The notes beneath the pieces were generated by a model that saw only the letters and a program-made list of their open reading frames with translations, did no database searches and was not told the origin of the DNA. 64,000 nucleotides of DNA from Symsagittifera roscoffensis (taxonomy: Eukaryota > Xenacoelomorpha > Acoela > Convolutidae): NCBI RefSeq assembly GCF_963678635.1, contig NC_087064.1:8841671-8905670 (forward strand), written 5' to 3'. How positions within the stretch are numbered: position 1 is the stretch's first letter; each line of letters starts with the position of its first letter. Position numbers and translations under genes: made by a program. Of this stretch, positions 21,351-31,594 are shown one piece after another.

Positions 21351-22830
21351 AACTAAAGACTCAATTTAATATAACCTACCTTTAGACACACATGATGAAG
21401 ATCATTTTCATCATCAACAATTCTTAAATTAGCCTCCGGCACACATACCGAATGGATTTTAAATAGAGATAAAAAACACAATGAAATGTACCAAAAAGTA
21501 ACAAAGAAATTGTTACAAAGGCAAAACATTAACAACCAAATTAATTCACGCTTAACACCAGCCACAGATTTAAAATTTGGAACATTTGTTTTAATACCTA
21601 ACTTTAATACACAATAAGGAATCTTTAAAAAATTACAACCACTTCGAAAAGGACCATACCAAATAATTCCCAAACCCACTGACGTAACGTATAAACTCAC
21701 AGATTCAACCAAAAAAGATATTGTTCAACATCGTAACAATTTGTTACCTTACTACCCGAAAGAATACGCATTACGCGAATTAACTCAATTATATTCTTTT
21801 ACAGGTTTAAAAGTTGTTCAAAATCATACAGACAAAGAAACAAAAGAACAAGACAACGTTCATCATGAAAAACAAACCACAAATCAGAACAATACAAAAA
21901 CGCCAGACCCAAAAATATCTCAAAAAGAAAGAAAAAACAGAAAAATGATAGATAAAATTTTACCACAAGAACAAGTAGAAAAATCAGAACACAGAGAATC
22001 ATCACGACTTAAAAATCAACCACGTAAAATTTACAAAACATTCATCCCACAATCTAAAATATTAAAGAAAGTTGAATTTCAAAAACAACTTTGATTGTAA
22101 AAATTAATATTTTTTACACTTCTAAATCAATTTGAACTTTCATATTTTCGAGATAACATGCTGAAGCATACGCAACAATTTTAGTTCAGATTCAGCCAAT
22201 AGGATTCACTCAAATCCGTCAGCTTCTATATCTCTAACACCAACCTATTAGCCGATAGATATTAAACTCCAGGCATATCTATAACTATAACTTTACAACC
22301 TCTAGGTCAAAAATAAGCAACCCGCAAAAATTTGACAACTAAAATAAATACCACCATAATATTACAACCCTTCCCTATCTCATAACGCAAAGATCAACAA
22401 TATTTTCCCAAATCAGACCCCAAAAACCCTCTAACCAAAAATGGAGAATAAGCCTAAAGTCAAAAAGGACCATAATCATTTGGCCTAAAGTACAAATATT
22501 TCAAAAATACCCCAGATTATCAACCAAATAAAAACAAAGCTAAGAAGACCTCCCAAAAACCATAAAATTAGCCCCGAACAATTTTTCACAAAACTACTTG
22601 TCAAAAAACCAATAAATAATCCGACCACACTTGAATCTCGCCCCAAACAACAAAAAATATTCGACGAACGAATCATTTCTTAAATGCTTTTCTCTCAAAC
22701 AGTCAATATCTTAAGAAATACAATCTTCAATCTTCTCATAAAATTTTTCACTCTTTTTAAACTTTCGCTAAAATTTTTTATTGATACTTTTGAAGCTTTA
22801 ATAATCATTCTAATAATTTTTTGCAACATA
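20984..22830 (+). repeat. Tandem triplication unit A (~1.85 kb)
   Basis: Runs from GGATAGC in the integrase core, through the C-terminal tail and the non-coding interval, to the end of the AACATA junction. It is the first of three near-identical units (A 20984-22830, B 22831-45690 minus the nested element, C 45691-47535). The B and C starts read GCAACATAGGATAGC, whereas A has its native CGAACATTGGATAGC, so AACAT is a 5-bp microhomology at the duplication joint. Confidence 0.85.
21741..22094 (+). pseudogene. Integrase C-terminal tail, unit A
   Basis: 117 codons, starting just after the GPY-type module (RKGPYQII near 21,645-21,665, here in a decayed frame with a stop). It is rich in Lys, Gln, Asn and Glu (KTPDPKISQKERKNRKMIDK) and ends with FIPQSKILKKVEFQKQL. 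The same tail recurs at 44347-44949 and 46443-46793. Confidence 0.6.
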
Positions 22831-23372
22831 GGATAGCAAAATTCGGATTACCCGAAATCCTAGTTACAGACAACGGTACAGAATTTTTTAATAATGAAAT
22901 AATCACATTATGCCACTTATACAACATCAAACATAAACCACGTACATCTTATGCACCTTGGACAAACGGTTTAGTCGAAGGTATGAACCGCTCACTACAA
23001 GATTATCTCAGATGTATCATTAATGGAAATGATACACGATACACAGAATGGTCAGCAGATGTAAAATTTATTCCCTTATCATATAATTCACAAATTACGA
23101 CAACTTTAGGAATGTCACCATATGAAATGGTTTTTAATCAAAAGCCACGAAAACCAATTATGTTTACAGCAAATGCACATAAAAATGCAACCAAACAAAG
23201 ATTCAATTTGTTATAACCTACCTACACACACACATGATGAAGATCACTTTCATCATCAACAAATTCTTAAATTAGCCTCCGGCACACATACCGAATGGAT
23301 ATTAAATAGACATAAAAAACACAATGAAATGTACCAAAAAGTAACAAAGAAATTGTTACAAAGGCAAAACAT
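22831..23372 (+). pseudogene. Integrase core fragment, unit B, interrupted by the nested element
   Basis: Open from the unit start to 23216. It has IAKFGLPEILVTDNGTEFFN (second catalytic Asp) and TNGLVEGMNRSLQDYLRC (Glu), then MSPYEMVFNQKPRKP. A frame change follows, and the sequence is cut at 23372 by the left LTR of the nested element; the remainder resumes at 44373. The first Asp is absent because the unit starts downstream of it. Confidence 0.7.
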
Positions 23373-24255
23373 TGTAACATTCGCCCAAATACTACACAGT
23401 GACGGAGCGTAGAAAAAGTACCTATTAACGACTGGCAGGCATCAATTACCTTAATTCTACTCGTTTTTCACCGTCTCGACCTTGCCAGTTGATTTTCTGG
23501 TCTGTCTAGGGCTAAGTAAAAAGTTACCATTTTTAGGCCATCAGTCAAACGACTTTTGATCAGCTTTCGTTTACATGCGAACACAACCACATAGCTGAGT
23601 CTCGGATCCTCAGACTACGTGATTGTCATTAAAAACACGGCTCGAACAACCTATTTTAACATATTTTTGTGTGACAAATCTATATTAAATCCATTGGAGA
23701 TGGATTGACCCTTTCCTCTTTCTAGCTACTCATATTCTAAAATATCAAGTTACACCGGTGTTAAATTAAAGTTTCACGACATCCAGGTAACTATATAGTT
23801 AGTTTGATACAGTCCCTTCACATAAACAGTCTCTGGGGGACCAAGCCTCCGCTCCCGTAATATTCCAGCGATAACGCTCTTATCTCTCCTAATTTGCGTC
23901 CCGGGAGGGTTCCGTGGAATACTCCTTCCCCACTGAAGCTTCCTTCTCCACTAGTATCCGCTGACAAGTGTCTTATCGTGCATTGTTGCCACGATAAGAG
24001 GCTTCGTATTTTCCGTCTCTTGCACGACTGTTTTTCACAATATCTGTCGTTGTTCTGATTTTCTCAGCTTTTTTGGTCAAAATGGCCGTTTTTCGTATTT
24101 CTGAGAAATATTAACTTGAAAATCGAAATTTTAAAAATAGAAAATTTCAGAATACTTCGACCCTCCTTTCAAGCACTTTTTTGCTGTTAAGGCCTTTTCT
24201 CTCTGATTCGTGCTTCGTCGGAAGGTTGCGCTGTGCCATCTGGCAGAATGGCACA
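23373..24255 (-). repeat. 3' LTR of the nested element (left copy)
   Basis: 883 bp. On the plus strand it begins TGTAACATTCGCCC and ends AATGGCACA. It is followed on the element side by the polypurine-type sequence (plus strand TACTCCCCGG, 24256-24265). Confidence 0.92.
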
Positions 24256-24300
24256 TACTCCCCGGACAGTCCCCATCAATGTCCCTATTGATCGCATAAC
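24256..24300 (-). promoter_or_regulatory. 3' polypurine tract region, duplicated at 33684-33730
   Basis: Adjacent to the 3' LTR, the minus strand reads CCGGGGAGTA, the likely plus-strand primer. The 12-mer ACTCCCCGGACA and about 23 further bases (CCATCAATGTCCCTATTGAT, roughly three-quarters identical) recur just after the end of pol. Confidence 0.6.
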
Positions 24301-25000
24301 ACCGGGTTATCGTCAAGTAGTTATCCAGTTTTCTGTAATCAATCTTACAAATCGCATAAGAAAATGAAATTTATCTACCCCACCTCAACTCACTACGTGT
24401 TCACAAATGGCATCGTACCACATCTCACTGCCTTTCAACATTTTCGCAAAATTTGCACCATGAGGAGTGTCCTAGATAAAATTTCTTTTCTGACTACTTA
24501 CGTCGTCTTGCCATAAAATTTCTTTTCGCTCTTTGTGATTAAAAAGTGGGACGTGGCACGGCCACGCACCCGTTAAAATTAACTTAGCGTCACTCACCAA
24601 GTATAATCAGTTATTTATGCGGTCCTTTCAATATTAAAACTAAGAAACTCTGTGGCTAGGAAAGTTATTGGGTTACCCACCCTTCTCGAGCGAGTTTACT
24701 CAATCTTACCATGTTGCCACACAGTGAAATTGTGTCTTACACAGGTTAAAAACTTCAATCGTGTTTAAATAGGTAAATATACTCACCTATGTTCTATATA
24801 TACATACATAAATAGTCATAACTAAAATTTCTTTTTCAACAATTTAACAATTGTAACAATTTTCAAAGTTTGGTTTGACCAAACTAATCAAAACAAAAAG
24901 TTTAACAAGTTCAATAATCAAAACTTGGTTGATTGGTTCAAGTTTTAGCGCACAAAGACAATCAAGTTTTTTCTCCTTCTCTTCTCTTCTTTGTTCATCT
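24301..25000 (-). other. 3' untranslated region of the nested element
   Basis: About 700 bp without a coding frame, between the last ORF and the polypurine tract. It is more AT-rich than the ORFs. Nothing recognisable is present. Confidence 0.5.
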
Positions 25001-25693
25001 TCATTCCATCACTTCTCCATCTTGATCTTCAGCTTCGCTGTCCTCCAATACTTTCTCCAGCATGTCCATGGAGTTGCGGGCCGTGCCCCAACTCTCCTGT
25101 TCCAACAGCCTCGGTTTGCAACAAGGTAGCAAGTCAACATTAACCTTTTGCTCCCGGTTCCTGCAAAAGCTGTTGTGAAGACATAGGCTCACATTTCGTT
25201 CTAGGTCAGCTCTTAAGACCTCTTTCTTCTCACCTTCAGTTACACAAGGCGCCCCAGCTACCCGCTTCACCGCCGTGGTGACCGCGTTTCTGTGCGTCAG
25301 GAATGCTCTCTTATAGGCTCCTGGTCCTATATCTAGCTGGAAAGATTGATAGGCTTCCGTGTTCCTCGACATGTGACGCTTCGCGCGTTCATACATCCAT
25401 GATGTCATCACTGCACGGAACCAAGGCATCAATCTTTGCCTTGACCATATTCTTTCAATGGTTTTAGGTATTCTCAGAACCTTGCAGGTGGTTCTGAAAA
25501 GATCCAATTCATGACTCATCTTCACGTTGCTCAGCTGTTCAGGAGTCGGCACGGCCGTCTCCTGTTCACTTGTGTCCGCGTTAGCCTCCAGACATCTCAC
25601 TGCCAGCATGGCACTAACCACCACGATTGACACCTGTTGATTCTGATCGGGCAACCCCGTAGAGTATAACTCCTCCACGTCCCATACTAGCAT
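25001..25693 (-). CDS. ORF6 of the nested element, unrecognised
   Basis: 230 codons from an ATG at 25693 that overlaps the stop of ORF5 (TGATG). It is mostly alpha-helical in appearance. Residues ~75-130 are rich in Arg, Trp and Met (WSRQRLMPWFRAVMTSWMYE), the central part is basic, and the end is acidic (EDSEAEDQDGEVME). Several Cys occur in residues ~180-205 without a clear zinc pattern. There is no signal peptide or membrane segment. Because of the overlap and phase it might instead be the continuation of ORF5 through a frameshift. I do not recognise the family. Confidence 0.6.
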   Translation of the reverse strand: MLVWDVEELYSTGLPDQNQQVSIVVVSAMLAVRCLEANADTSEQETAVPTPEQLSNVKMSHELDLFRTTCKVLRIPKTIERIWSRQRLMPWFRAVMTSWMYERAKRHMSRNTEAYQSFQLDIGPGAYKRAFLTHRNAVTTAVKRVAGAPCVTEGEKKEVLRADLERNVSLCLHNSFCRNREQKVNVDLLPCCKPRLLEQESWGTARNSMDMLEKVLEDSEAEDQDGEVME

Positions 25694-26136
25694 CAGATTC
25701 CCGCTTTCCTGGCTTCTTCATTCACGAAGGGATTATACGCCATCCCCGGTATGCCAGACACATATTGGAACGACTTCAGTTTCCCTAGTGTTGCAAACTC
25801 TTTTTGTCCTTTGACTGCTTCAATCAACTCCCGGCTCACTTTCAATTCTTTGTTGGAGTATCTTCTCACCTCTTCCAACTTGCGATAGCTCTCCATGTCA
25901 TTCGACTCCTTGTTTGGTACAGTCAACGGCATATCCTGATACAGTTCCAGGAGTGCCCTAAGGAAGTTCCTTTCGCAATCAACTCCCTTTTGCCGAATGA
26001 TCTTTATACATTCTCCCAAAACAGGAGTGGGGATACGATCCACCACGAACCTGACAAAGCAAAGGGCATCCTTACGCTTAGCCCATGCTATCGCAGAATC
26101 GTCTTTTGAAATCAACGCTCGCAGAGCTTCCATCAA
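25693..26136 (-). CDS. ORF5 of the nested element, unrecognised
   Basis: 147 codons starting 18 bp after the stop of ORF4 and ending in a TGATG overlap with ORF6. It looks like a compact helical protein with alternating charged residues (DDSAIAWAKRKDALCFVRF near the N-terminus, RRYSNKELKVSRELIEAV in the middle). The tight packing and shared codon use support it as a real gene of the element. No motif is recognised. Confidence 0.55.
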   Translation of the reverse strand: MMEALRALISKDDSAIAWAKRKDALCFVRFVVDRIPTPVLGECIKIIRQKGVDCERNFLRALLELYQDMPLTVPNKESNDMESYRKLEEVRRYSNKELKVSRELIEAVKGQKEFATLGKLKSFQYVSGIPGMAYNPFVNEEARKAGI

Positions 26137-26154
26137 CTCCAGCTCCTGTTCCCG

Positions 26155-28845
26155 TTATTTCGAATCATTACTGGCTTCATACTCCGCCTTCTTGATGCCC
26201 ATCAGGCACCAAGCCAACCGTACTTGAAGATCAGTTCTCATGCAAGGATGAGCCAGGTATGCTGCCACCTTAGCAGGTGCATGCATCGGTTCGTCGAAGT
26301 ATCTCTGGAGGGCCGCCCTCCAGGAGATTTCTAGTAGCCTTTCCAATCCAATTTCGTTCGCTTCAGAGGACATTACCGTGCCGTATTCTTGTCGATTTAA
26401 GTTTGAATTCTCCGCGAGCTCTTTCAGATATTCCTGCATGGCTCGCTTCTCGCTCCAAGCCATCAGGTGCCCTCTCGCTGAGTTTCTCGCTTTCAACATC
26501 TCCACATAACCTCCTGCTGGATCCCCCATGTGGACTGATTCCGGCACAGTGACTCGACCGTACTCGACCACGTCGAGTTGTCCTTCCAGCTTCAGCTTGG
26601 CTATGTTGGTCCGCGAGGGCCTGTAATCTTCAAGTCCTCCAGATCCACATTGACTGATGATCTCCATCTCTAATTTAGTGTCTGCCAGGGTTCGTGCTGT
26701 TTTCTTTGATCTTACGGCCATCGTGGTCAGACCTGCCAAGAGCATAGGTGGTATCAGATTCTCTTTTTCTCCCCCCGTCAGCGTTGCACTATCTCCTTGC
26801 CCGCTCTCGCCTGAACGACCTTCGCTCGTTAGAGAGGTCACCACTGCGCTGGCTCTCGACTTCACCACTCTCGGGTTCATGGCTCGACTTCCTGTTTTCC
26901 CTTTTAGTCGCTTCAGCCCCTTCCTGGCTCGTCTGACAGGTAATTTCTTTGCAACCTGCTGATCATCGGCACTGTCTTCTGTTACTGACTCGGTCAGAAC
27001 ATCCGACTCCATGGAGTTCACTATTTTCTCCAAGACCTCACGCGTGATGGGTTGGTTCAATCCCACCTTCATTATGGACTGCGTCCCATATCGTCGTATC
27101 ACGTCCCATGATCTTTCCATGAAATTCACTCGGCTCCAGGTTGTCCCTGTCTTGCCTTCTAACTCACTTTGATATCTCTCCCATTCCTCTTCCGGCAGCG
27201 TGCTCAGGAAGGATACCCTCATTGATTCTTCGATTTTTCTCCTCCTTGGTGACTCATGGAGCAATTTCTGCGGATCCCTGCTTCGGCATTCTCTCGCCTG
27301 GCTTATTGGGTCTATCGGGGATAAGTCGGCCGACGCCTCCTTTGTAGGGGACATGAAAGACGATGGCGTCATTAGCAATAGACTCCCATCGACTTCACCA
27401 TCGTCGTCTTCACTAAACCGGTATTCTAGCAAGTCTCTCTCTAACGCTCCCAGATCCGTCTCACCCGGTTTTCCCGTCTTTCCCTCGGTATCGTTATCGT
27501 CATCGTCCTGATCCATCAATTCATCATCACCTGCATCAGGTTTTGGCCTGGGTCCTGAAGGTCCTTGTTGTGAGTCTATTCCCGAGTCCGGCCGAGCCGG
27601 TACGGTCATGTCACCTGCGTGATAAAACAACTCATCATTCACCAGGAATTCTACAGACTCCTCGCCATGTGGTGCCAGGTCCTCTATTGTTATATATGAG
27701 CCTCCTCTGCTCTCCTTTGCCACTTCCATCATCACTACTTTCACTTCTCCTGACCACTTCAGTCTTGATAAGTCATCTGTGGGAGAATACACTTCGTTCC
27801 ACATTTCGGCCGAGACCTCTGGTCTCCTTGAAGGTAGTGCCTTGATCTTTTTCCTGCTCCAAGCATCAGGAAATGAGAAGTCAAACGTGTGCGCGGCTGC
27901 AACATTCCAGCCGATGAAGCGCGGCTCCATCCCTTCACTCCACTTCAACATTCTCTTCTCTGCGTCACGAGCTGCTCCGATGCGAGGGGCAATGATGGGA
28001 GATGTGACTCCCAACAACATCCTCCTTATCGGTGGATATCGAGGGCATTGGTCCGGAAGCGGCCTGGACCCAGAAAGCCACGCTTGCTGGTTCTCTTTAG
28101 CGTGTGCATAGGCCTCTGGTAAGAGTGGCACTCTCATAGCCGCTCCCGTGTCCTTCACTACTGGTCTTAAGTTCCAAAGCTTCGGGTTGAACTGGATGTG
28201 AGAAAGTTCCTCGCGGCCCATTCGGCACTTGAAGTGGTTGTTGAAATCCATCAACATCCAACCTGGCTCCGCTATTCTCCCGAACAGCCTATCGTCACTG
28301 GCCAGCCCTCTCAACTCCTTCTGTTCTACCCAGTTCAGCACGCAACAGTCCACGACTGAGACCAGGTTGACGTATAACACCGAATTCCTGTATGCCTTGA
28401 CTTGCACGTCCAGGAACACGAAAGACATCACCGGTCCATACACCACCGTGACGAATTCCCGCAGTCCGTGAATCAGAGCCAACGGATCGATCCGCATCAT
28501 GACTGCCAAATCTGTCAGCAAGGGCATGCCACAATATTGCTTGCACTCACTCGCATCCGTCGCCACCTTATCTTCTCCCGTGACGCTTCTGTTCTGCTGT
28601 AAGAGATATTGGAGCAGGAGAGTCCTCCAGTCTTTCATCTTCTTGAGCGAGGCGGTTTCCAACTGTGCATTGAACTCACGACTGGGTCCCTGTAGTTGTT
28701 CAGGGTAACGTAACAGCACAAGCAAATCACCCAGTCGACCGTAGGTCATGGCAATCAGGATCAGGAGTCCAACCAATCTCAAATCTGCCAACGCTTGGGT
28801 GAAGAGATTCGCCGGCCCCTTCACGAAATTAATTTTCGTGACCAA
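26155..28845 (-). CDS. ORF4 of the nested element, large unrecognised protein
   Basis: 896 codons. The frame overlaps the end of the SGNH ORF by 17 bp in another phase. It opens without an ATG (TTG at 28845; the first ATG is about residue 33), so expression may need a frameshift, a splice or the internal ATG. Residues ~10-45 are hydrophobic enough for a membrane segment. Residues 100-400 look globular, with DFNNHFKCRMGREELSHIQF as a distinctive stretch. Next comes a strongly acidic segment (~435-490, DELMDQDDDDNDTEG) and later a basic one (KKLPVRRARKGLKRLKGK) that resembles a nuclear localisation signal. It has no enzyme motif I know. Good open length and codon use unlike the AT-rich surroundings support it as real. 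Confidence 0.7.
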   Translation of the reverse strand: MVTKINFVKGPANLFTQALADLRLVGLLILIAMTYGRLGDLLVLLRYPEQLQGPSREFNAQLETASLKKMKDWRTLLLQYLLQQNRSVTGEDKVATDASECKQYCGMPLLTDLAVMMRIDPLALIHGLREFVTVVYGPVMSFVFLDVQVKAYRNSVLYVNLVSVVDCCVLNWVEQKELRGLASDDRLFGRIAEPGWMLMDFNNHFKCRMGREELSHIQFNPKLWNLRPVVKDTGAAMRVPLLPEAYAHAKENQQAWLSGSRPLPDQCPRYPPIRRMLLGVTSPIIAPRIGAARDAEKRMLKWSEGMEPRFIGWNVAAAHTFDFSFPDAWSRKKIKALPSRRPEVSAEMWNEVYSPTDDLSRLKWSGEVKVVMMEVAKESRGGSYITIEDLAPHGEESVEFLVNDELFYHAGDMTVPARPDSGIDSQQGPSGPRPKPDAGDDELMDQDDDDNDTEGKTGKPGETDLGALERDLLEYRFSEDDDGEVDGSLLLMTPSSFMSPTKEASADLSPIDPISQARECRSRDPQKLLHESPRRRKIEESMRVSFLSTLPEEEWERYQSELEGKTGTTWSRVNFMERSWDVIRRYGTQSIMKVGLNQPITREVLEKIVNSMESDVLTESVTEDSADDQQVAKKLPVRRARKGLKRLKGKTGSRAMNPRVVKSRASAVVTSLTSEGRSGESGQGDSATLTGGEKENLIPPMLLAGLTTMAVRSKKTARTLADTKLEMEIISQCGSGGLEDYRPSRTNIAKLKLEGQLDVVEYGRVTVPESVHMGDPAGGYVEMLKARNSARGHLMAWSEKRAMQEYLKELAENSNLNRQEYGTVMSSEANEIGLERLLEISWRAALQRYFDEPMHAPAKVAAYLAHPCMRTDLQVRLAWCLMGIKKAEYEASNDSK

Positions 28846-31594
28846 ATGTCACGTATAAGGCTAACACCAGGCCAATCGATAACTTCCTGATGTCTCTGAC
28901 AAAACTCGCGATCAAGTTCCGGGATGCCCTAGGATAGCACGTCGACAGGAAGGATGGCGTCCATCCCACTCCCATTCCACCCATGATAGCATCCGATCGT
29001 TCGTACTGTGCCCTCGTGGCTAGCACGTCAGCTTGGAACTTGTCCAGTGACATCGTGTTTACGTCCTGCATCAGCTTCAACATCATACCCCCAGCTAACT
29101 CCCGGGCATCAAACAATTTTTTCAGATACACGTGTATCTCTTTTATCACTGCCGGCGCATGCTCGAACGCGTCCTCACCCAAGGTGCACAGCCTTGGTGA
29201 CAAGTACAACCATACGTTATTGTGCGGCTTCGTGCGTAAAGCCATTGCCATGAGATCTTCTTCCGCTGATGTCATGTTCTTCCTGACTATCCTGCCCTGC
29301 TCATTCTCGGCATGATCCATTTGTCTGAACCAGAGATCATCAGCCACCTGTTGTACTAACAGATGATCGTCATCCACCCCTGGTCTTAACTTCAGCAATC
29401 TGGCAAAGTTGGACAGCTCCAACCCCAGAACCTCATCTAGCACCAACCGAGTTGTGCTACAATCTCTGAGCCCCTGTATGGCATTGGAAATATCAGCCCA
29501 AACGGCGGGAAGCTCAGATCGGGACGGGTAGTAATTGTCTGGGTCTACTACTCTGTTCGGGGCCGGAATTATCACGTTGAACCTCCCCTCTGCTATCGTC
29601 GTGACCATTGTGTATACAAACTGAAGGGGTTCTGGCAATGCAGCGTACCCTGGTGACAACACAAAGACCACCTTCACCACATTATGGGTGAAACGTTGTT
29701 TTGCTGCTGCTTCTACTTCAGCCATCGCCGAGAGCAATGTCATTATCGCCTCCGCTATGTCCTCGTTGCTCGGGATCGATCCATCCGTCAGACGTGACAA
29801 TGAGCCCCTGCTTTGCAGATGATCATTTGAGCCTGCAACCACTATCACCTGCGGCTCCATACTGACCACCCTTCGTACACTTATCATCATGCCGATCGCC
29901 TGTCCCCAATCCAATTTAGGTGCCTTGAAGAAAATCACGTCGGGCCAAAAGAGAGAACGGGGCGTATGGAGATAATCGGAACTGGCTACGATCAGATACT
30001 TTGCAGCTTTCATCTCTAAGGGATCGTAAGCTGCGAACAGGCCGTCGCCTATTGGGGCCTTCAGTTTCCCATATCTCTGGTCATCTCCATCTACCGTGGT
30101 CGTTCGGGGGTAGTCCCTTGAATACTCACCAGGCGTCTGACCAGGTGGTTTAGCGAACTGCCTGTACATCTTATGATGCTTGTTGTTGGGCTTGTTCTCT
30201 ACCTGAAACTTGCCCCTTCGAGCAGTTGGCGTCAATTCCCGGGCTCTCTGTCGGACGTCCGTAAGGGACCGCGTGTTCAAGGGTCCAAAGGTATTGTCCT
30301 GAGGCAACCCGTTCAAGTCTGCATGTCGGAGCATAGTCGTAGAGCTGAACTGCTCCTGCTCTGCCAGCAGCCAATCCACGCCTGATATCCGATATAGTCG
30401 CGACACCGTGGGAATTTCTCCGCCAATCATTCTCATCGCGTCCTCCCGACACGTCAAGGTATTCTTGTTCAATTTCGTGGACATGTCTGTCTTGTACTGT
30501 CCCCAATGACTCGGGTCTGATCGGTTCCAAAGCAGCAGGCTGCCTGGTTCAACTCCCTCCGCAGGCACGGCGCTCGTAGACGGTCCTGCTGCTGAAGCAG
30601 GGCTTGCCGTGGCGGGCGGATCGTTCCTCCTAGACACGGTCTGGGAGTTATTTCTGTTCTGAACCACTGATCTGCCGAGTCGGCTTTCAAGCGGTTGTGT
30701 TCTGGGAGGAGGAGCAGTCCCTAGCCTCTCTCTCACGTTGGAGCTCGGAGCGGTGGGTGCGGCTACAGCCGTCTCCATCGCCAAGGGCCCAAGGCGGTTG
30801 ACGAGGGATTCGGGCACGCTTGCCCTTATTCTACTTCCTCCGGTCGTTGAGCTGGTCCGAGCCAGAGAACTGGTCGCCCTCGATTCCTGCTCCATTTCCC
30901 TCAATTGCGTCTGAAATACATCATTCATCCAGTGTCTCCCTCGTTGGGTGTTGAAATGTATCCCATCTCTGGTAAGCGCAATGTGATCAATCATGCGCAG
31001 CGTGTTTTCGAGATCCAGAAGTCGCAACTCGCCAGGGTTGCTTCTCACCAGATTACGGATCATTTCGTTCCACCGTGTCACGTTGTCATTCATGAAATCT
31101 GCCACTGTGGTGCCCATCAGCGGGTTTTGTGGTATCGTGCACAGCACCACAAACCTGGGCCTGTACTTCTCCTTCAGTTCATTCAGGAGGCATACCAGCA
31201 GAGGCTCCCACTTGCACTCGGGAGTCACTGGGGCTCTCGAGACGTCGTTAGTTCCTAGCATTATCACCAGCGTATCCAGGTGATCCTCGCTTTGGAATTC
31301 CTACATCTTGATGACCTGAGCCACTGAAGCTCCTCCAAAGGACAAAGTGGTTGTCTGACCATAGACGAAGATCTCATTCAGATCCCTCACCAAACTGTCT
31401 CCTATGATCAGGTGGCGACTCCCTGGGGGAATTACCTGGTCGCTCGTAGCGGGGTTCCAGCTCATGTCATTCAGGCAGGCTCGAGGATGCTCCGCAGCTA
31501 CTTGCGTGAACTGGTGCCGTGTCATCAGATTCTTCCTAATATCTACCACGCGGGACTTTTGATAGGTTCTGCCATGCGCAGTCCCCGAGGGCAC
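28829..31594 (-). pseudogene. SGNH/GDSL-type hydrolase ORF with one internal TAG
   Basis: A frame of 922 codons broken only by TAG at 31301-31303. Before the stop is HLIIGDSLVRDL (block I, nucleophilic Ser) and FGGASV (block II Gly). After it come IMLGTNDVSR (block III, GxND) and RDGIHFNTQRGRHW (block V, DxxH), so all four SGNH signature blocks are present. A Ser/Arg/Pro-rich linker follows, then a second alpha/beta region near 29,830-29,900 containing VIVVAGSNDHL, which resembles another block III without an obvious Ser. The C-terminus is hydrophobic. Known SGNH enzymes are esterases, lipases or acetylhydrolases; the substrate here is unknown. It begins at the end of the coiled-coil ORF in the -1 frame, with no clear ATG. 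Confidence 0.75.

Noticed and set aside
26277..28602. Many plus-strand frames of 60-110 codons opposite ORF4
   Set aside because: They are shadows of the long minus-strand coding frames and have no independent motif or start context.
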